Assembly: GCF_900604335.1 (NCBI RefSeq)
Contig: NZ_UWOD01000003.1
Coordinates: 19,440 to 83,439 of the forward strand
Length of the DNA: 64,000 bases
Reading direction: 5' to 3'
Source of the DNA: Intestinibacillus sp. Marseille-P6563
GTDB lineage: Bacteria > Bacillota > Clostridia > Oscillospirales > Butyricicoccaceae
The notes beneath the pieces were generated by a model. It was not told where the DNA came from and did not search any database. It saw only the letters and a list, made by a program, of their open reading frames with translations. The translations under genes were made by a program, and so were the position numbers. Of the stretch, positions 1-8,781 are shown in pieces. Each line of letters begins with the position of its first letter. Position 1 is the stretch's first letter.

Positions 1-1
1 G

Positions 2-1450
2 GATCAGCGTATTATCAATCCGCTGCTGCCGGACGAACCCGGCACCAAGGTCAATCGCTGCGTAGATAATATCATGCAGATTTGGCGGGATGGCGATGCC
101 GACAAGCTGACCCAGCTGGTATTTTGCGATATTTCCACCCCCCAGATAACCCCCTCCAAAAAAGCGGCCAAAGCACTGGACAATCCCACTCTTCACGCTC
201 TGGAACAGGCCGTGCCACTGGACGAGCCGGAGCCGGTATTTACCGTCTATGATGATATTCGTCAAAAGCTCATCGCCCAGGGAATACCCGCCAACCAGAT
301 TGCCTTTATCCATGAGGCCAACACGGAAGCCCGAAAAAAGGAATTGTTTTCCAAAGTGCGCTCTGGCCAAGTGCGTGTTTTGCTGGGCAGCACCGCCAAG
401 ATGGGTGCTGGCACCAATGTGCAAGACCGGCTTGTGGCGCTCCATGACCTGGACTGCCCGTGGCGGCCGGGAGACCTTGCCCAGCGCAAGGGTCGTATCG
501 AGCGCCAGGGCAACCAAAATCCCCTGGTCCATGTGTACCGCTATGTGACTGAGGGAACTTTCGATGCCTACCTGTGGCAAACCGTCGAGAACAAGCAGAA
601 ATTCATTAGCCAGATTATGACTTCCAAGTCACCGGTGCGGAGCTGCGACGATTTAGATGAAACAGCGTTATCCTTTGCCGAGATTAAAGCCTTGTGCGCC
701 GGAGACCCTCGTATTAAGGAGCGTATGGACCTGGATGTGGAAGTATCTCGTCTAAAATTGATGAAGGCTGACCATCAGAGCAAGCAATATCATCTGGAGG
801 ATCAGCTACTACAATACTTCCCGCAGGAGATCAAAAAGCATAAGAGTTTTATCCAAGGCTTTGAAGCAGACCTGGAGACCCTGGCCGCTCACCCTCACCC
901 AGAGGATGGCTTTGCCGGTATGGAAATCCGAGGCGATACCCTGACCGACAAAGAGAACGCCGGTGCCGCTCTGCTGGACGCCTGCAAGGAGGTCAAAGGC
1001 TCCGATCCAGTACAGATTGGCACCTACCGGGGCTTTACCATGTCCGTGGAGTTTTCAGCCTGGCAACAGGAATATACCCTCCTATTGAAAGGGCACATGA
1101 AACATTTGGTGACTCTAGGTACAAATCCACGCGGCAACCTAACCCGTATCGACAATGCACTCGCTCAAATGTCTCAGCGTTTAGAAGCGGTCAAGTCCCA
1201 ATTGGACAATCTGTATCAGCAACAGGCCACCGCCAAAGAAGAAGTGGACAAGCCGTTCCCCTTTGAGAATGATCTACAAATAAAGTCTGCTCGGTTGGTA
1301 GAGCTGACTTCCTTGCTGAACATTGGCGATGGTGCTGACACAAAAACGAAAGATGAAAAGCCGCTATCATTACGTGAATTTTTAAAACAACCTATGCCAC
1401 CCAGAAAACCAAGTAAAAATCCGAGACAACATGATGAGGAGATCCGCTAA
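2..1450 (+). CDS. SNF2-type helicase, C-terminal part (ICE DNA methylase/helicase), 5' incomplete
   Basis: The frame is open from base 2, so the start lies outside the window. The visible 482 residues hold the second helicase domain: motif V-like GAGTNVQDR and motif VI-like QRKGRIERQGN, about residues 136-170 of the fragment, followed by a charged helical tail. This is the C-terminal pattern of the very large methylase/helicase proteins carried by Tn1549-like conjugative elements, where they are thought to process or protect element DNA. The TAA stop overlaps the next ATG by one base, so the two genes are translationally coupled. The helicase part is clear; the methylase part is inferred from the family because it is not in view. 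Confidence 0.85.
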   Translation, partial: DQRIINPLLPDEPGTKVNRCVDNIMQIWRDGDADKLTQLVFCDISTPQITPSKKAAKALDNPTLHALEQAVPLDEPEPVFTVYDDIRQKLIAQGIPANQIAFIHEANTEARKKELFSKVRSGQVRVLLGSTAKMGAGTNVQDRLVALHDLDCPWRPGDLAQRKGRIERQGNQNPLVHVYRYVTEGTFDAYLWQTVENKQKFISQIMTSKSPVRSCDDLDETALSFAEIKALCAGDPRIKERMDLDVEVSRLKLMKADHQSKQYHLEDQLLQYFPQEIKKHKSFIQGFEADLETLAAHPHPEDGFAGMEIRGDTLTDKENAGAALLDACKEVKGSDPVQIGTYRGFTMSVEFSAWQQEYTLLLKGHMKHLVTLGTNPRGNLTRIDNALAQMSQRLEAVKSQLDNLYQQQATAKEEVDKPFPFENDLQIKSARLVELTSLLNIGDGADTKTKDEKPLSLREFLKQPMPPRKPSKNPRQHDEEIR

Positions 1451-3990
1451 TGGCACAATCAACTAATCAAGACCGTCTACGCCAAATTACAGAGAGCATC
1501 GAACAGGGCATCAAGGAACTGTTTGAAAGTGAGAAATATATGCACTATCTGTCCGTGATGTCCCGGTTCCATCGCTATTCCGTTAATAACACTATGCTCA
1601 TCTATATGCAGCGACCAGATGCCACACTGGTCGCTGGCTTTCAAAAATGGAAAAACCAGTTTGAACGTCACGTGAAAAAGGGCGAGCATGGTATCACCAT
1701 TATCGCCCCCACCCCCTACAAAAAAAAGGTCGAGGAAATGAAACTCGATCCGGACACCCAAGCCCCCATCCTGGATGCAGATGGCAAGCCGGTCATGGAG
1801 GAAAAGGAAATCGAAATCCCCATGTTCCGTCCGGTCAAGGTTTTCGATGTGAGCCAGACAGACGGCAAGCCCCTGCCGGAGCTGGCATCCAGCCTGTCCG
1901 GTACGGTGCCGCACTATGAGGCATTTCTGGAGGCCCTGCGGCGTTCCGCCCCAGTCCCTATCGAGTTTGAGCCGATAGCCGCCAATATGGACGGGTATTT
2001 CTCCTCCGAACAGCAGCGGATCGCCATTCGTGAAGGTATGAGCGAGGTGCAGACTGTTTCCGCCGCTGTCCATGAGGTTGCACACAGCAAGCTCCACGAC
2101 CCGAAGAAATACGAGGTGGAGCCGACCTGGAAGATTGTCATGGTAAGTGAGGGCGGCATCAAACATGATTATCGCCTGGACTTTGCTACCGAAGCGGAGG
2201 CGGAACAGGCCGCCGCCAAGGAAGGCTGGCACTATGTGGACGAGAATCGTTTTGAATGGCGGCTGGAAGTGGAGGAAGATCTGACGGCGGTGAAACAGGC
2301 CGCCAAGAACCGCAACACCGAGGAAGTAGAGGCCGAGAGTATTTCCTATGCGGTCTGTCAGTATTTCGGCATCCAGACCGGCGAGAACAGTTTTGGCTAC
2401 ATCGCTTCCTGGTCGAAGGACAAGGAGCTGAAGGAACTGCGGGCCAGTCTGGAGACCATCAACAAGACTTCCTGCGAGCTGATTAACGACATCGAGCGCA
2501 ACTACAAGGAAATCTGCAAGGAGCGCGGCATTGACTTGACTGCCGCCACGGAACCGCAGCAGGACTCTATCGAGCAGCTGGCATCAGACATCGACCAGTT
2601 CACTTTCGATTATGACCCTTATGAGTATCGGAACAATGCAGATAGCCGTGAGGACGCACTGCACGAACTGACTGCCACACTCCGAAGCGGAGATGCCAGC
2701 GGTGTACGCGAATGGCTCCAGAATATCGTGAACGAGGACGAACCGGATGAAATCACACAAAAAGCTGCCGAGCTTATGGGACGCCTGGATCAGCTTGTGC
2801 CCGTGCTTGAACCGACACAGCTGGACGAGCCGGAACCTGACCACAACCTTGTGAAGATGGTTGATGAAGCAATGGCGATGGGCGTTGATACTGACTGGAA
2901 CTCCGATAAGGAATCTCCGTTGTCTTTCGATACTGAAAGTCCCCAGCCCAGCGCCGAGCACCGGGAGGCCCTGCTGGTGCTGGATGATACCACCTATCTT
3001 CATGTTCAGCCCTGTGACACCGGATGGGATTACACGCTCTACGATGTAGCGACCATGAAGCAGCTGGACGGCGGCCAGTTGGATGGGTTGAACATGGGCC
3101 GCTGTATAGCAGTCAACCACATCTGCGAGGACCTGGGGATGGGTGACAAGTCCATCAAATATGCTCCGCTGTCCATGATCGAAACTTTACAGGAGGTCGC
3201 CTACCAGCATACCATAGAAGCTACCGCCACCCAGTTGCCAGATGTTCAGGAGCAGGCATTGGACACATATCCCATGCCAGACCCGACGCTGACCCAGAAT
3301 GATCTGGAGAAGTGTGGCTACTTGGACGGCGATCTTCTGCCCCTCTCCAAAGAGCGAGCCTACGAGCTGATGGAGCGCGACCTAACCGTTTACATCATCC
3401 AGGATGGCACCCCTGAGATGGCCTTTGACACCACCGATCTGGACGCCCATGACAGCATTTTTGCTGTATCCTGTGAGGAATGGGAGCAAAGCTCAGAATT
3501 TCATGCTTTGGTCAAGGATCGTGTGAACCATCAGGAGGAACGGGAGCAGGCATTTCTTGACCATCAGGGCGATTGTTTTGCTATCTATCAGGTGGGTCAC
3601 GATGACCCCTTGAATGTGCGATATATGAATCTCGATTGGCTGAAATCCCACAATCTTTCTGTGGATCGTAGTAACTATGACCTGATTTATACTTCCCCTC
3701 TGAATGATTCTGGCAGTATAATGGAAAAAGTGGAGAAGTTGTATGAGCAGTTCAATCTTCAAAAACCGGTAGATTACCATAGTCCATCTATGAGTGTCAG
3801 CGATATTGTTGCTATTAAGCAAAACGGTATTGTCTCATTCTATTATTGCAATTCCATTGGTTTTTCTGAAATTCACAATTTCATACCGCCTAAATCAATG
3901 GCTGAACAAATCGCTGCGGCTGCGAGACACGCCCAACAAATTTCTCCTTCCGCCTCTATGCAGCATAATCGATCGGATATGGAGAGATAG
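1450..3990 (+). CDS. ArdC-like / YodL-domain large conjugation protein
   Basis: This 846-residue protein starts with an ArdC-type N-terminal domain (conserved SVNNTMLIYMQRP and KKGEHGI) and contains a zinc-peptidase-like HEVAH at about residues 208-212. A long acidic middle follows. The C-terminal third carries YodL/DUF4316-like segments (VYIIQDGTPEMAFD; then FAIYQV with DRSNYDLIYTSPL). ArdC proteins bind single-stranded DNA and act as antirestriction factors; YodL-domain proteins are standard passengers of Clostridia ICEs next to the helicase/methylase gene. The start is fixed by the one-base overlap with the upstream stop. A role in protecting the incoming strand is family-based inference. 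Confidence 0.8.
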   Translation: MAQSTNQDRLRQITESIEQGIKELFESEKYMHYLSVMSRFHRYSVNNTMLIYMQRPDATLVAGFQKWKNQFERHVKKGEHGITIIAPTPYKKKVEEMKLDPDTQAPILDADGKPVMEEKEIEIPMFRPVKVFDVSQTDGKPLPELASSLSGTVPHYEAFLEALRRSAPVPIEFEPIAANMDGYFSSEQQRIAIREGMSEVQTVSAAVHEVAHSKLHDPKKYEVEPTWKIVMVSEGGIKHDYRLDFATEAEAEQAAAKEGWHYVDENRFEWRLEVEEDLTAVKQAAKNRNTEEVEAESISYAVCQYFGIQTGENSFGYIASWSKDKELKELRASLETINKTSCELINDIERNYKEICKERGIDLTAATEPQQDSIEQLASDIDQFTFDYDPYEYRNNADSREDALHELTATLRSGDASGVREWLQNIVNEDEPDEITQKAAELMGRLDQLVPVLEPTQLDEPEPDHNLVKMVDEAMAMGVDTDWNSDKESPLSFDTESPQPSAEHREALLVLDDTTYLHVQPCDTGWDYTLYDVATMKQLDGGQLDGLNMGRCIAVNHICEDLGMGDKSIKYAPLSMIETLQEVAYQHTIEATATQLPDVQEQALDTYPMPDPTLTQNDLEKCGYLDGDLLPLSKERAYELMERDLTVYIIQDGTPEMAFDTTDLDAHDSIFAVSCEEWEQSSEFHALVKDRVNHQEEREQAFLDHQGDCFAIYQVGHDDPLNVRYMNLDWLKSHNLSVDRSNYDLIYTSPLNDSGSIMEKVEKLYEQFNLQKPVDYHSPSMSVSDIVAIKQNGIVSFYYCNSIGFSEIHNFIPPKSMAEQIAAAARHAQQISPSASMQHNRSDMER

Positions 3991-4062
3991 AATGCGACCG
4001 AGAAAACCCACTGCGTAGGCTGTGGGACAAGCACTAGCACAATGAAGGAGTGAGTGTAAAAG

Positions 4063-4284
4063 ATGAATAATATCCTAACTTTTGAGGAAACAAACCTGCT
4101 TTGTATCTACAATACTGGCAGTCGCACCGGGCTGATCGACGCTCTGACTGAGATGCGCGATGAGCTTTTGCCGGAGGAGGAAACCGAACTGCGGGAGCTG
4201 ACGGACAGTGCCCTCTCCAAACTCCGGTCCATGACCGATGACGAGTTTGCTGCACTGGAATTGTATCCGGATTTCGATGAGTAA
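4063..4284 (+). CDS. transposon-transfer assisting protein (TTRAP) family
   Basis: This small acidic protein of 73 residues matches the TTRAP pattern: an N-terminal LLCIYNTGSRTGLIDAL segment, then acidic helices with LTDSALSKL and a DDEFAALELYPDF ending. TTRAP genes sit at the end of the conjugation operon in Tn1549-like elements, as here, 73 bp after the ArdC/YodL gene. A GGAG sequence lies about 12 bases before the ATG. The molecular function of the family is not known. It marks the end of the conjugation operon on this side. Confidence 0.8.
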   Translation: MNNILTFEETNLLCIYNTGSRTGLIDALTEMRDELLPEEETELRELTDSALSKLRSMTDDEFAALELYPDFDE

Positions 4285-4368
4285 AGGCAATGTATAGTGG
4301 TTTACACACTCATCCATGGAGAAGAATAGTTAGTAACCAACCTTAGGTCTAAGCCGCCCACCCAAAAT

Positions 4369-4440
4369 GGAATAGAAAACCCCCGGAGTTGCGACCTCCG
4401 GGGGTTTTTGTATCCTATGGATACTCTCATCATTTTTCCT
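4369..4440 (-). ncRNA. orphan type I antitoxin-like small RNA (unit 4)
   Basis: On the minus strand a promoter TTGAAA (4470-4475), 17-bp spacer, TATTAT (4447-4452) precedes a ~70-nt transcript. It contains the perfect hairpin GTATCCATAGGATAC and a GC-rich terminator (arms 4380-4388 and 4396-4404). The same organisation recurs at 17.69, 17.95 and 18.41 kb. The plus strand at 4321-4329 keeps only the last codons (GAA GAA TAG) of the toxin seen at 18.06 kb, so the toxin has been lost here. The regulatory role is inferred from the intact locus. Confidence 0.6.
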
Positions 4441-4580
4441 ATTGACATAATAGCATATCCTAAGTATCTTTTCAAGTCAGGTTCAAGTTTATTTCTATAA
4501 GAAAATCGTAAGATATGTATATATCGATTTTTATATGATTTGCACAAGTAGATGGAAATAATATCATGTATTTTCATATA

Positions 4581-4610
4581 TTGACGTATTCTGTTTTTTT
4601 TGATTATAAT
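4581..4610 (+). promoter_or_regulatory. sigma-A promoter for the 4670 operon
   Basis: TTGACG (4581-4586) and TATAAT (4605-4610) are separated by 18 bp, about 60 bp before the ATG at 4670. The region is AT-rich and no other gene lies between. Confidence 0.6.
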
Positions 4611-4669
4611 GGAAATACAATAATTACTTCTATTTCAAGTTTTATTCTTAAATGGAAAGGAGCTTAACG

Positions 4670-5878
4670 ATGACTAGTTTAAAAAGATTGCTAGGAAGCA
4701 GTATGGCATGTTGTATCATTTTGGCCTCTCTGATCTTTGCAAATGCAGTAGAAGAGACGAAATATGTTGCACAAATCGACCCCGTCCATGCAAGTCTGTC
4801 TGGACTTGCGGCCAACAGCACATCACAATTGGAACTGACCATCGAGCCACAAAATACACAATATGAGCATGGATCTTCCATTGACACAAAGGTTTCTGTG
4901 AAATGGGATTCGGAAAACTGGGACACAACTTTAGACGGAATTATATTGGTATATAATAACAACAACGATATCACGTTAATTGGTTCTGCTTGCGGATACA
5001 ATGGGTCTTCAGAAATTGAAAGAAACTTTATCGGCATTGATTTTATGTATAATATCAATTCTGGTGAATGTATCGCTACTGCAAGTTATAACATTGGGGA
5101 CCCCGATGAGACAACTGTGGAGTTTGGAAACAATGGAGTTATTTTCAATAACGCAATGAGTTTCCTCGCGGAAACCCTTGAAAAAGAGAGTGAAAAGCAA
5201 GAACGCATTTCTGAACAATCTCCAGAAGATGAACCAATTATGCCGGCGATTGATGATGGTTTGTACACATATTTCGTGCAAACCGACAACAACGCTACTG
5301 TAACCGTGAAAATGTGGGGCGCACGAGAACTTTTGGTTAGCGGATCGCGTGTGGCAAGCGCTTCTGTAAAAGGCAATCTCAACAACGCCAAACGAGTAAT
5401 TTTGCAGGAAGAACCGAGTGCGTGGGCAGTGGCAGCTACCAATTGTAATATGCGATTTGGCGGTTCCACCGAGGTTCGATTCAGTAACAGTGAGATGAAG
5501 CCAAAGAGTGAATCGCAGAATATATCGTTTTCGATTCCTCTGCCCGCGGGACAGTCATATACTGTAAATTGGACAACAAGTTCTATCGATACGATTATGG
5601 GTAATAATGATAAAACGGTAGAATGGCAAGTTTGGGATGTCAATGGAATTGATGAACTTTTGAATACATCGTCAACATCTGGTGCCGGATTCCAAGATAT
5701 GTTCTATTGTGTGCCCAGTTCGGTCCCGCCCGGAAGCTCTAAAAATTTTACATTAGCAGGAAGAGCTTATATTGGTTATCATCACCTTTATATAGACTCA
5801 ACGGGACAGATGAACAACAAGACAAAATATTTTGAAGCCGCAGGAAGCACCACTTTGCGTCTAGTAAATCCGGCATGA
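4670..5878 (+). CDS. exported protein of unknown function
   Basis: I start at ATG 4670 because AAAGGAG lies just upstream; an earlier in-frame ATG at 4652 overlaps that site. The 402-residue protein begins with a short basic stretch and a hydrophobic segment (LLGSSMACCIILASLIFANA) typical of a signal peptide. The rest looks extracellular: rich in Ser/Thr/Asn, with beta-type patterns and no membrane segment. I recognise no named domain. It overlaps the next gene by 4 bases (ATGA), so the pair is an operon ending at the 6.47-kb terminator. It could be a cell-surface or secreted partner of the membrane protein encoded next. Confidence 0.6.
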   Translation: MTSLKRLLGSSMACCIILASLIFANAVEETKYVAQIDPVHASLSGLAANSTSQLELTIEPQNTQYEHGSSIDTKVSVKWDSENWDTTLDGIILVYNNNNDITLIGSACGYNGSSEIERNFIGIDFMYNINSGECIATASYNIGDPDETTVEFGNNGVIFNNAMSFLAETLEKESEKQERISEQSPEDEPIMPAIDDGLYTYFVQTDNNATVTVKMWGARELLVSGSRVASASVKGNLNNAKRVILQEEPSAWAVAATNCNMRFGGSTEVRFSNSEMKPKSESQNISFSIPLPAGQSYTVNWTTSSIDTIMGNNDKTVEWQVWDVNGIDELLNTSSTSGAGFQDMFYCVPSSVPPGSSKNFTLAGRAYIGYHHLYIDSTGQMNNKTKYFEAAGSTTLRLVNPA

Positions 5879-6450
5879 AGAAGTATAAATACATCGTTGT
5901 TGTGTTTGCTTTTCTCTTGATTGGCGTATGGTTTGGGCACTCTCTTCCATTTTCCACACCAGATTATCAGAAAACTACCGAAATTTTTCTGAAATCCAGT
6001 GGTTGGGAACCGATTGAATCGGATTGGAAGGATAAAATTAACTGTATGACGCTGGATAATTTTTCTGGCGCATGGATTGCTGCGAAAGATTCGCTATACA
6101 CTATTCCTGGATTTAGCGACCCCTTGAAAGATGCCTATGTTGAAATTGCTGGTAATTGGACGTCGGAACAAACTGGAGATGTGACATTTTATCAGCTATC
6201 GGTTCGAGATACAACGGGAATTCTTTCAGAAAATGAAAACACAGCAATTCAATGTATGATTGCGTATTATCAGGATCAGATTGCTATGGCAAGAATCTAT
6301 CTGGATATCAATACAGGATCCGTGACGAAAGAATTTTATCAATCGTCTTTCGTGAACGGATGGCCTGTTACCGTAGATCGGACACAAATCAAAGCAGCAA
6401 TTCACGAACTTGAACAATACAGCGTTAGTCTGAACCAGAGTCATGCTTAA
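5875..6450 (+). CDS. N-terminally anchored membrane protein, unknown function
   Basis: The 191-residue product starts MKKYKY and continues with one hydrophobic helix (about residues 7-24, IVVVFAFLLIGVWFGH), then an extracytoplasmic domain of about 165 residues. It could be a signal anchor or an uncleaved signal. No named family is recognised. It is translationally coupled to the upstream exported protein through an ATGA overlap and is followed by a strong terminator, so both were probably acquired together as a two-gene cargo. Confidence 0.6.
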   Translation: MKKYKYIVVVFAFLLIGVWFGHSLPFSTPDYQKTTEIFLKSSGWEPIESDWKDKINCMTLDNFSGAWIAAKDSLYTIPGFSDPLKDAYVEIAGNWTSEQTGDVTFYQLSVRDTTGILSENENTAIQCMIAYYQDQIAMARIYLDINTGSVTKEFYQSSFVNGWPVTVDRTQIKAAIHELEQYSVSLNQSHA

Positions 6451-6466
6451 ATGAAAAGTAAATGAT

Positions 6467-6499
6467 AAAAATCCCTGCCTGACGGCAGGGGTTTTTTTA
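6467..6499 (+). terminator. rho-independent terminator
   Basis: Stem CCCTGCC/GGCAGGG with a four-base loop followed by a run of seven T. It ends the 4670-6450 operon. Confidence 0.8.
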
Positions 6500-6511
6500 T
6501 CATTTTGGTGG

Positions 6512-6709
6512 TTAAGAACATACCGGCGAACAGTAGAACTCGGTTCGGTTTTCTTTTCCATCTTCCAGCTTGCAGTAAACGAAGGCACGAGAAAACTCCG
6601 AATAGATCGCAGTGGTGCAGTCCTCCCCATATTGCGCCTTAGCGGCCTCAGCAAGAGTGTCAAAGCTTTGGCCGAGGAAAGTGTGGGTCGGCGAAAATGA
6701 GAGCGCCAA
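6512..6709 (-). CDS. small hypothetical protein, probably a remnant
   Basis: A 65-residue open frame with a TTG start and no convincing ribosome binding site. The reading frame stays open upstream, toward the truncated DUF6076-like gene at 6788, so it may be the 3' end of a gene cut at a rearrangement point near 6.71 kb. No family is recognised. Confidence 0.25.
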   Translation of the reverse strand: MALSFSPTHTFLGQSFDTLAEAAKAQYGEDCTTAIYSEFSRAFVYCKLEDGKENRTEFYCSPVCS

Positions 6710-6787
6710 GTTCTGGACAACCGTACTACATGGCCTGAAAAACCGGGGCGTAGAGAATATTTATGTGATTTTTCTGGTTCACTGCCT

Positions 6788-7249
6788 ATGCCGTGTGATT
6801 TTCTCCAGCATCCGATGTGGAAAGACCACGATTATGCACTTACGCAGGTATTTTATCCTCAAACACCAATAGAAATCGGAGATTATTTCCTTTCTCTGTT
6901 TTTACAGGAGGATGTAAGATTTAAAATCTGCAAAAACTGTGGCCGCTATTTCGCAGTCATGGGAAAATCTAAACGTGAATATTGCACGCGCATTGTTGAA
7001 AATTCCCGCACATTGCGAACCTGCATGAATATTGGTGCAGCCCGGTTATATAACAGCACTCGTGCTCAGCATCCAGCAAGGAAAGCCTATATGAAGGTAT
7101 ATAAGACACTCAATTCCCGTATGAGAGCCAACCGTATGACCAAGGAAGCATTCACCTTGTGGTCCGCAGAGGCGCGTAAAAAGCGAGATGATTGTATTGC
7201 TGAACGTATTACATTAGAACAGTTTCAGGAATGGCTGAGTTCACATTAA
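6788..7249 (+). pseudogene. DUF6076-like protein, 5'-truncated
   Basis: The 153-residue frame has a zinc-finger-like CKNCGRYF near residue 48, then CTR and a conserved Arg/Lys-rich C-terminal helix ending EQFQEWL, as in the C-terminal half of DUF6076 proteins found on Clostridia mobile elements. The frame stays open upstream (about 6710-6787) but has no good start or ribosome binding site, and the expected N-terminal part is missing. I read it as truncated by a rearrangement at about 6.71 kb. A strong hairpin follows 18 bases after the stop. Confidence 0.5.
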
Positions 7250-7267
7250 AAATATTTTTTAAATAGA

Positions 7268-7307
7268 CAACGCCCGACACAGAATTATAAGGTTCTGTGT
7301 CGGGCGT
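7268..7307. terminator. bidirectional terminator hairpin
   Basis: Perfect 16-bp arms (7268-7283 and 7292-7307) around an 8-base loop. It separates the truncated gene from the convergent Fic gene. Confidence 0.75.
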
Positions 7308-7310
7308 TAT

Positions 7311-7365
7311 TGCACATGAAGCATATAATGTACAAGATGTACAAGAAGTATGCACATGAAGTAAA
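7311..7365 (+). repeat. 9-bp iteron cluster
   Basis: Units GAAGCATAT, AATGTACAA, GATGTACAA and GAAGTATGC in direct 9-bp register, with a further GAAGTA nearby. The cluster lies immediately beyond the stop of the Fic gene on the minus strand. It has the same motif as the clusters around parA. Confidence 0.65.
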
Positions 7366-7366
7366 G

Positions 7367-8209
7367 TTAGCGTTCCGTATTTTTGTCTTTGGATCGGGAG
7401 TAGTCGTGTGTCTGACTTGCAGAAAGTGAAGCTTCTTTGAGGATATCAGCCATTCGCTTCTTCTCAGGTTTTGAACGCTCTAAAGACGGGGTCCAGGTTT
7501 TCTCAAGCTGCCTCTGAAGATAAGAAACTAAAGGAGAAAGCTCCTGTTCCCGATCAAACGCTTCCAAGGCTGCATAATAAGATTTTCGATCTTGCTCATG
7601 TATGACGATGGGCGGGTGTTCATGCAGGATCAAAAAGTAATTCATCAGCAATCGACCGGTGCGGCCATTTCCATCGGCAAACGGATGAATGTTCTCAAAC
7701 TTTGCATGAAAATAGGCCGCTGCCATCAGGGCGTTTTTATTGTCTACGTCCTGCAATTCATCTAGCAGTTCATCCATTTCTTCGGCCACATCAGAAGCCG
7801 GAGCACCGGTTTCATCTCGGCCTGTTACATAATCTCTATGCTTATATTCACCTGGACGCTCCCCGAGTTGATATCTTCTGGTATCATAGGTGTTTTTGGT
7901 CAGTCGCTTTTGTATCTGCTTTACAAAATCTTCGGTCAAAGGCATTCTTTGATCGAAAGCCGTTAAAATTGCCTCAAATGCCTCTTTTGAATTGCGGATT
8001 TCAAATAATGTTCGCAAATCCCCTGTATAACTCGTTACGGTATCGTTGGTAAAAATCTCTCGTGTATCATAGTAGGTGATGCTATCGTTTTCGATTTTTC
8101 CAGAGTGATAGGCAAAATGGATACCGTATGAACTTAATATAGCGGACAGCTCATTTGCATTTTGTATTCGCTGATTTTTCCACCAGTCACAGATTTTCGA
8201 GTATTCCAT
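7367..8209 (-). CDS. Fic-domain protein (class II, self-inhibited type)
   Basis: This 280-residue protein carries a complete Fic motif HPFADGNGRTGR (residues 175-186), with the catalytic His and phosphate-binding Gly/Arg residues. Fic enzymes transfer AMP or related groups from nucleotides onto hydroxyl side chains of target proteins. The N-terminal SGKIEN (residues 36-41) fits the [S/T]xxxE[G/N] inhibitory helix, so self-inhibition is expected and a separate antitoxin is not required. It is only distantly similar to the two fic copies at 29 and 40 kb. The neighbouring iteron cluster at its 3' end recalls those genes. Target unknown. Confidence 0.85.
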   Translation of the reverse strand: MEYSKICDWWKNQRIQNANELSAILSSYGIHFAYHSGKIENDSITYYDTREIFTNDTVTSYTGDLRTLFEIRNSKEAFEAILTAFDQRMPLTEDFVKQIQKRLTKNTYDTRRYQLGERPGEYKHRDYVTGRDETGAPASDVAEEMDELLDELQDVDNKNALMAAAYFHAKFENIHPFADGNGRTGRLLMNYFLILHEHPPIVIHEQDRKSYYAALEAFDREQELSPLVSYLQRQLEKTWTPSLERSKPEKKRMADILKEASLSASQTHDYSRSKDKNTER

Positions 8210-8240
8210 TTGAATCCCTTCTTGCCTCTTTTATCGACTT

Positions 8241-8513
8241 TTACAACTTTTTTAAGAAGTTCTTTTTTAGCTTACACAGCACCGGTTTATAGGTACGGTT
8301 GGTTTCTTCGATCTCCTCGCGGAACACTTCCATCACCAGCACCACTTCCCTATGGTCGTGAACACGTACCATGACCAGATCGCCGGGTTTGATACGGGAG
8401 CGGCGCAGCGCCTTGGGGATATGCCAGCAATAACACGCCTTGGGGTTGAGAATATACTGCCCATTGCGTTTGCGAAAATGGCAGGCCCGTATGGTATTGG
8501 CTGATTTTTTCAT
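8241..8513 (-). CDS. DUF5839-like small basic protein
   Basis: I choose the ATG at 8513 (AGAGG about 7 bases upstream) rather than the longer frame to 8585. The 90-residue product is rich in Lys, Arg and His with a beta-rich core (YCWHIPKALR, then KPGDLVMVRV) resembling the short DUF5839-type or SH3-like proteins of Clostridia mobile elements. A minus-strand promoter (ATGACA, 17 bp, TATAAT near 8687-8715) would read through the 8.6-kb hairpin region into it. Function unknown. Confidence 0.5.
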   Translation of the reverse strand: MKKSANTIRACHFRKRNGQYILNPKACYCWHIPKALRRSRIKPGDLVMVRVHDHREVVLVMEVFREEIEETNRTYKPVLCKLKKNFLKKL

Positions 8514-8582
8514 CCTCATCCTCTGCTTTCTTTGAATCGGTTCACACTTGACAAATACGGGGGTTTTGAGTATAATAAATAC

Positions 8583-8674
8583 CAATAAACGGCGGCCTGG
8601 GCTAGAGGCGGTCGTTCCTGTTTCGATTTTAGGTCGATGAAACGCCGCTCTCTTAACTGGGGGCGGTTATTTTT
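8583..8674 (+). ncRNA. candidate small RNA, second family (antitoxin-like)
   Basis: A near-perfect promoter, TTGACA (8548-8553), 17 bp, TATAAT (8571-8576), reads rightward into a gene-free stretch. The stretch ends in a 9-bp stem (GCCGCTCTC/GGGGGCGGT) followed by T-rich sequence. The transcript would be antisense to the leader of the 8241-8513 gene. The terminator motif (TTAAC...GGGGGCGGTTATTTT) resembles that at 31.36 kb and, from memory, the antisense RNAs of holin-like type I toxins in Firmicutes. No toxin frame is visible here. Confidence 0.5.
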
Positions 8675-8737
8675 TTATTATATCATATCGTCCTTGCCAT
8701 GTCATAAGTTTTTACGATTTACCCAGATCATACTACC

Positions 8738-8780
8738 ACAAGGCCCGGAGCAGAATTATAGATTCTGTACCAGGCCTTGT
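8738..8780. terminator. terminator hairpin after the XRE gene
   Basis: Arms ACAAGGCC (8738-8745) and GGCCTTGT (8773-8780), with inner pairing CAGAAT/ATTCTG. It lies directly beyond the stop of the minus-strand regulator. Confidence 0.6.
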
Positions 8781-8781
8781 C

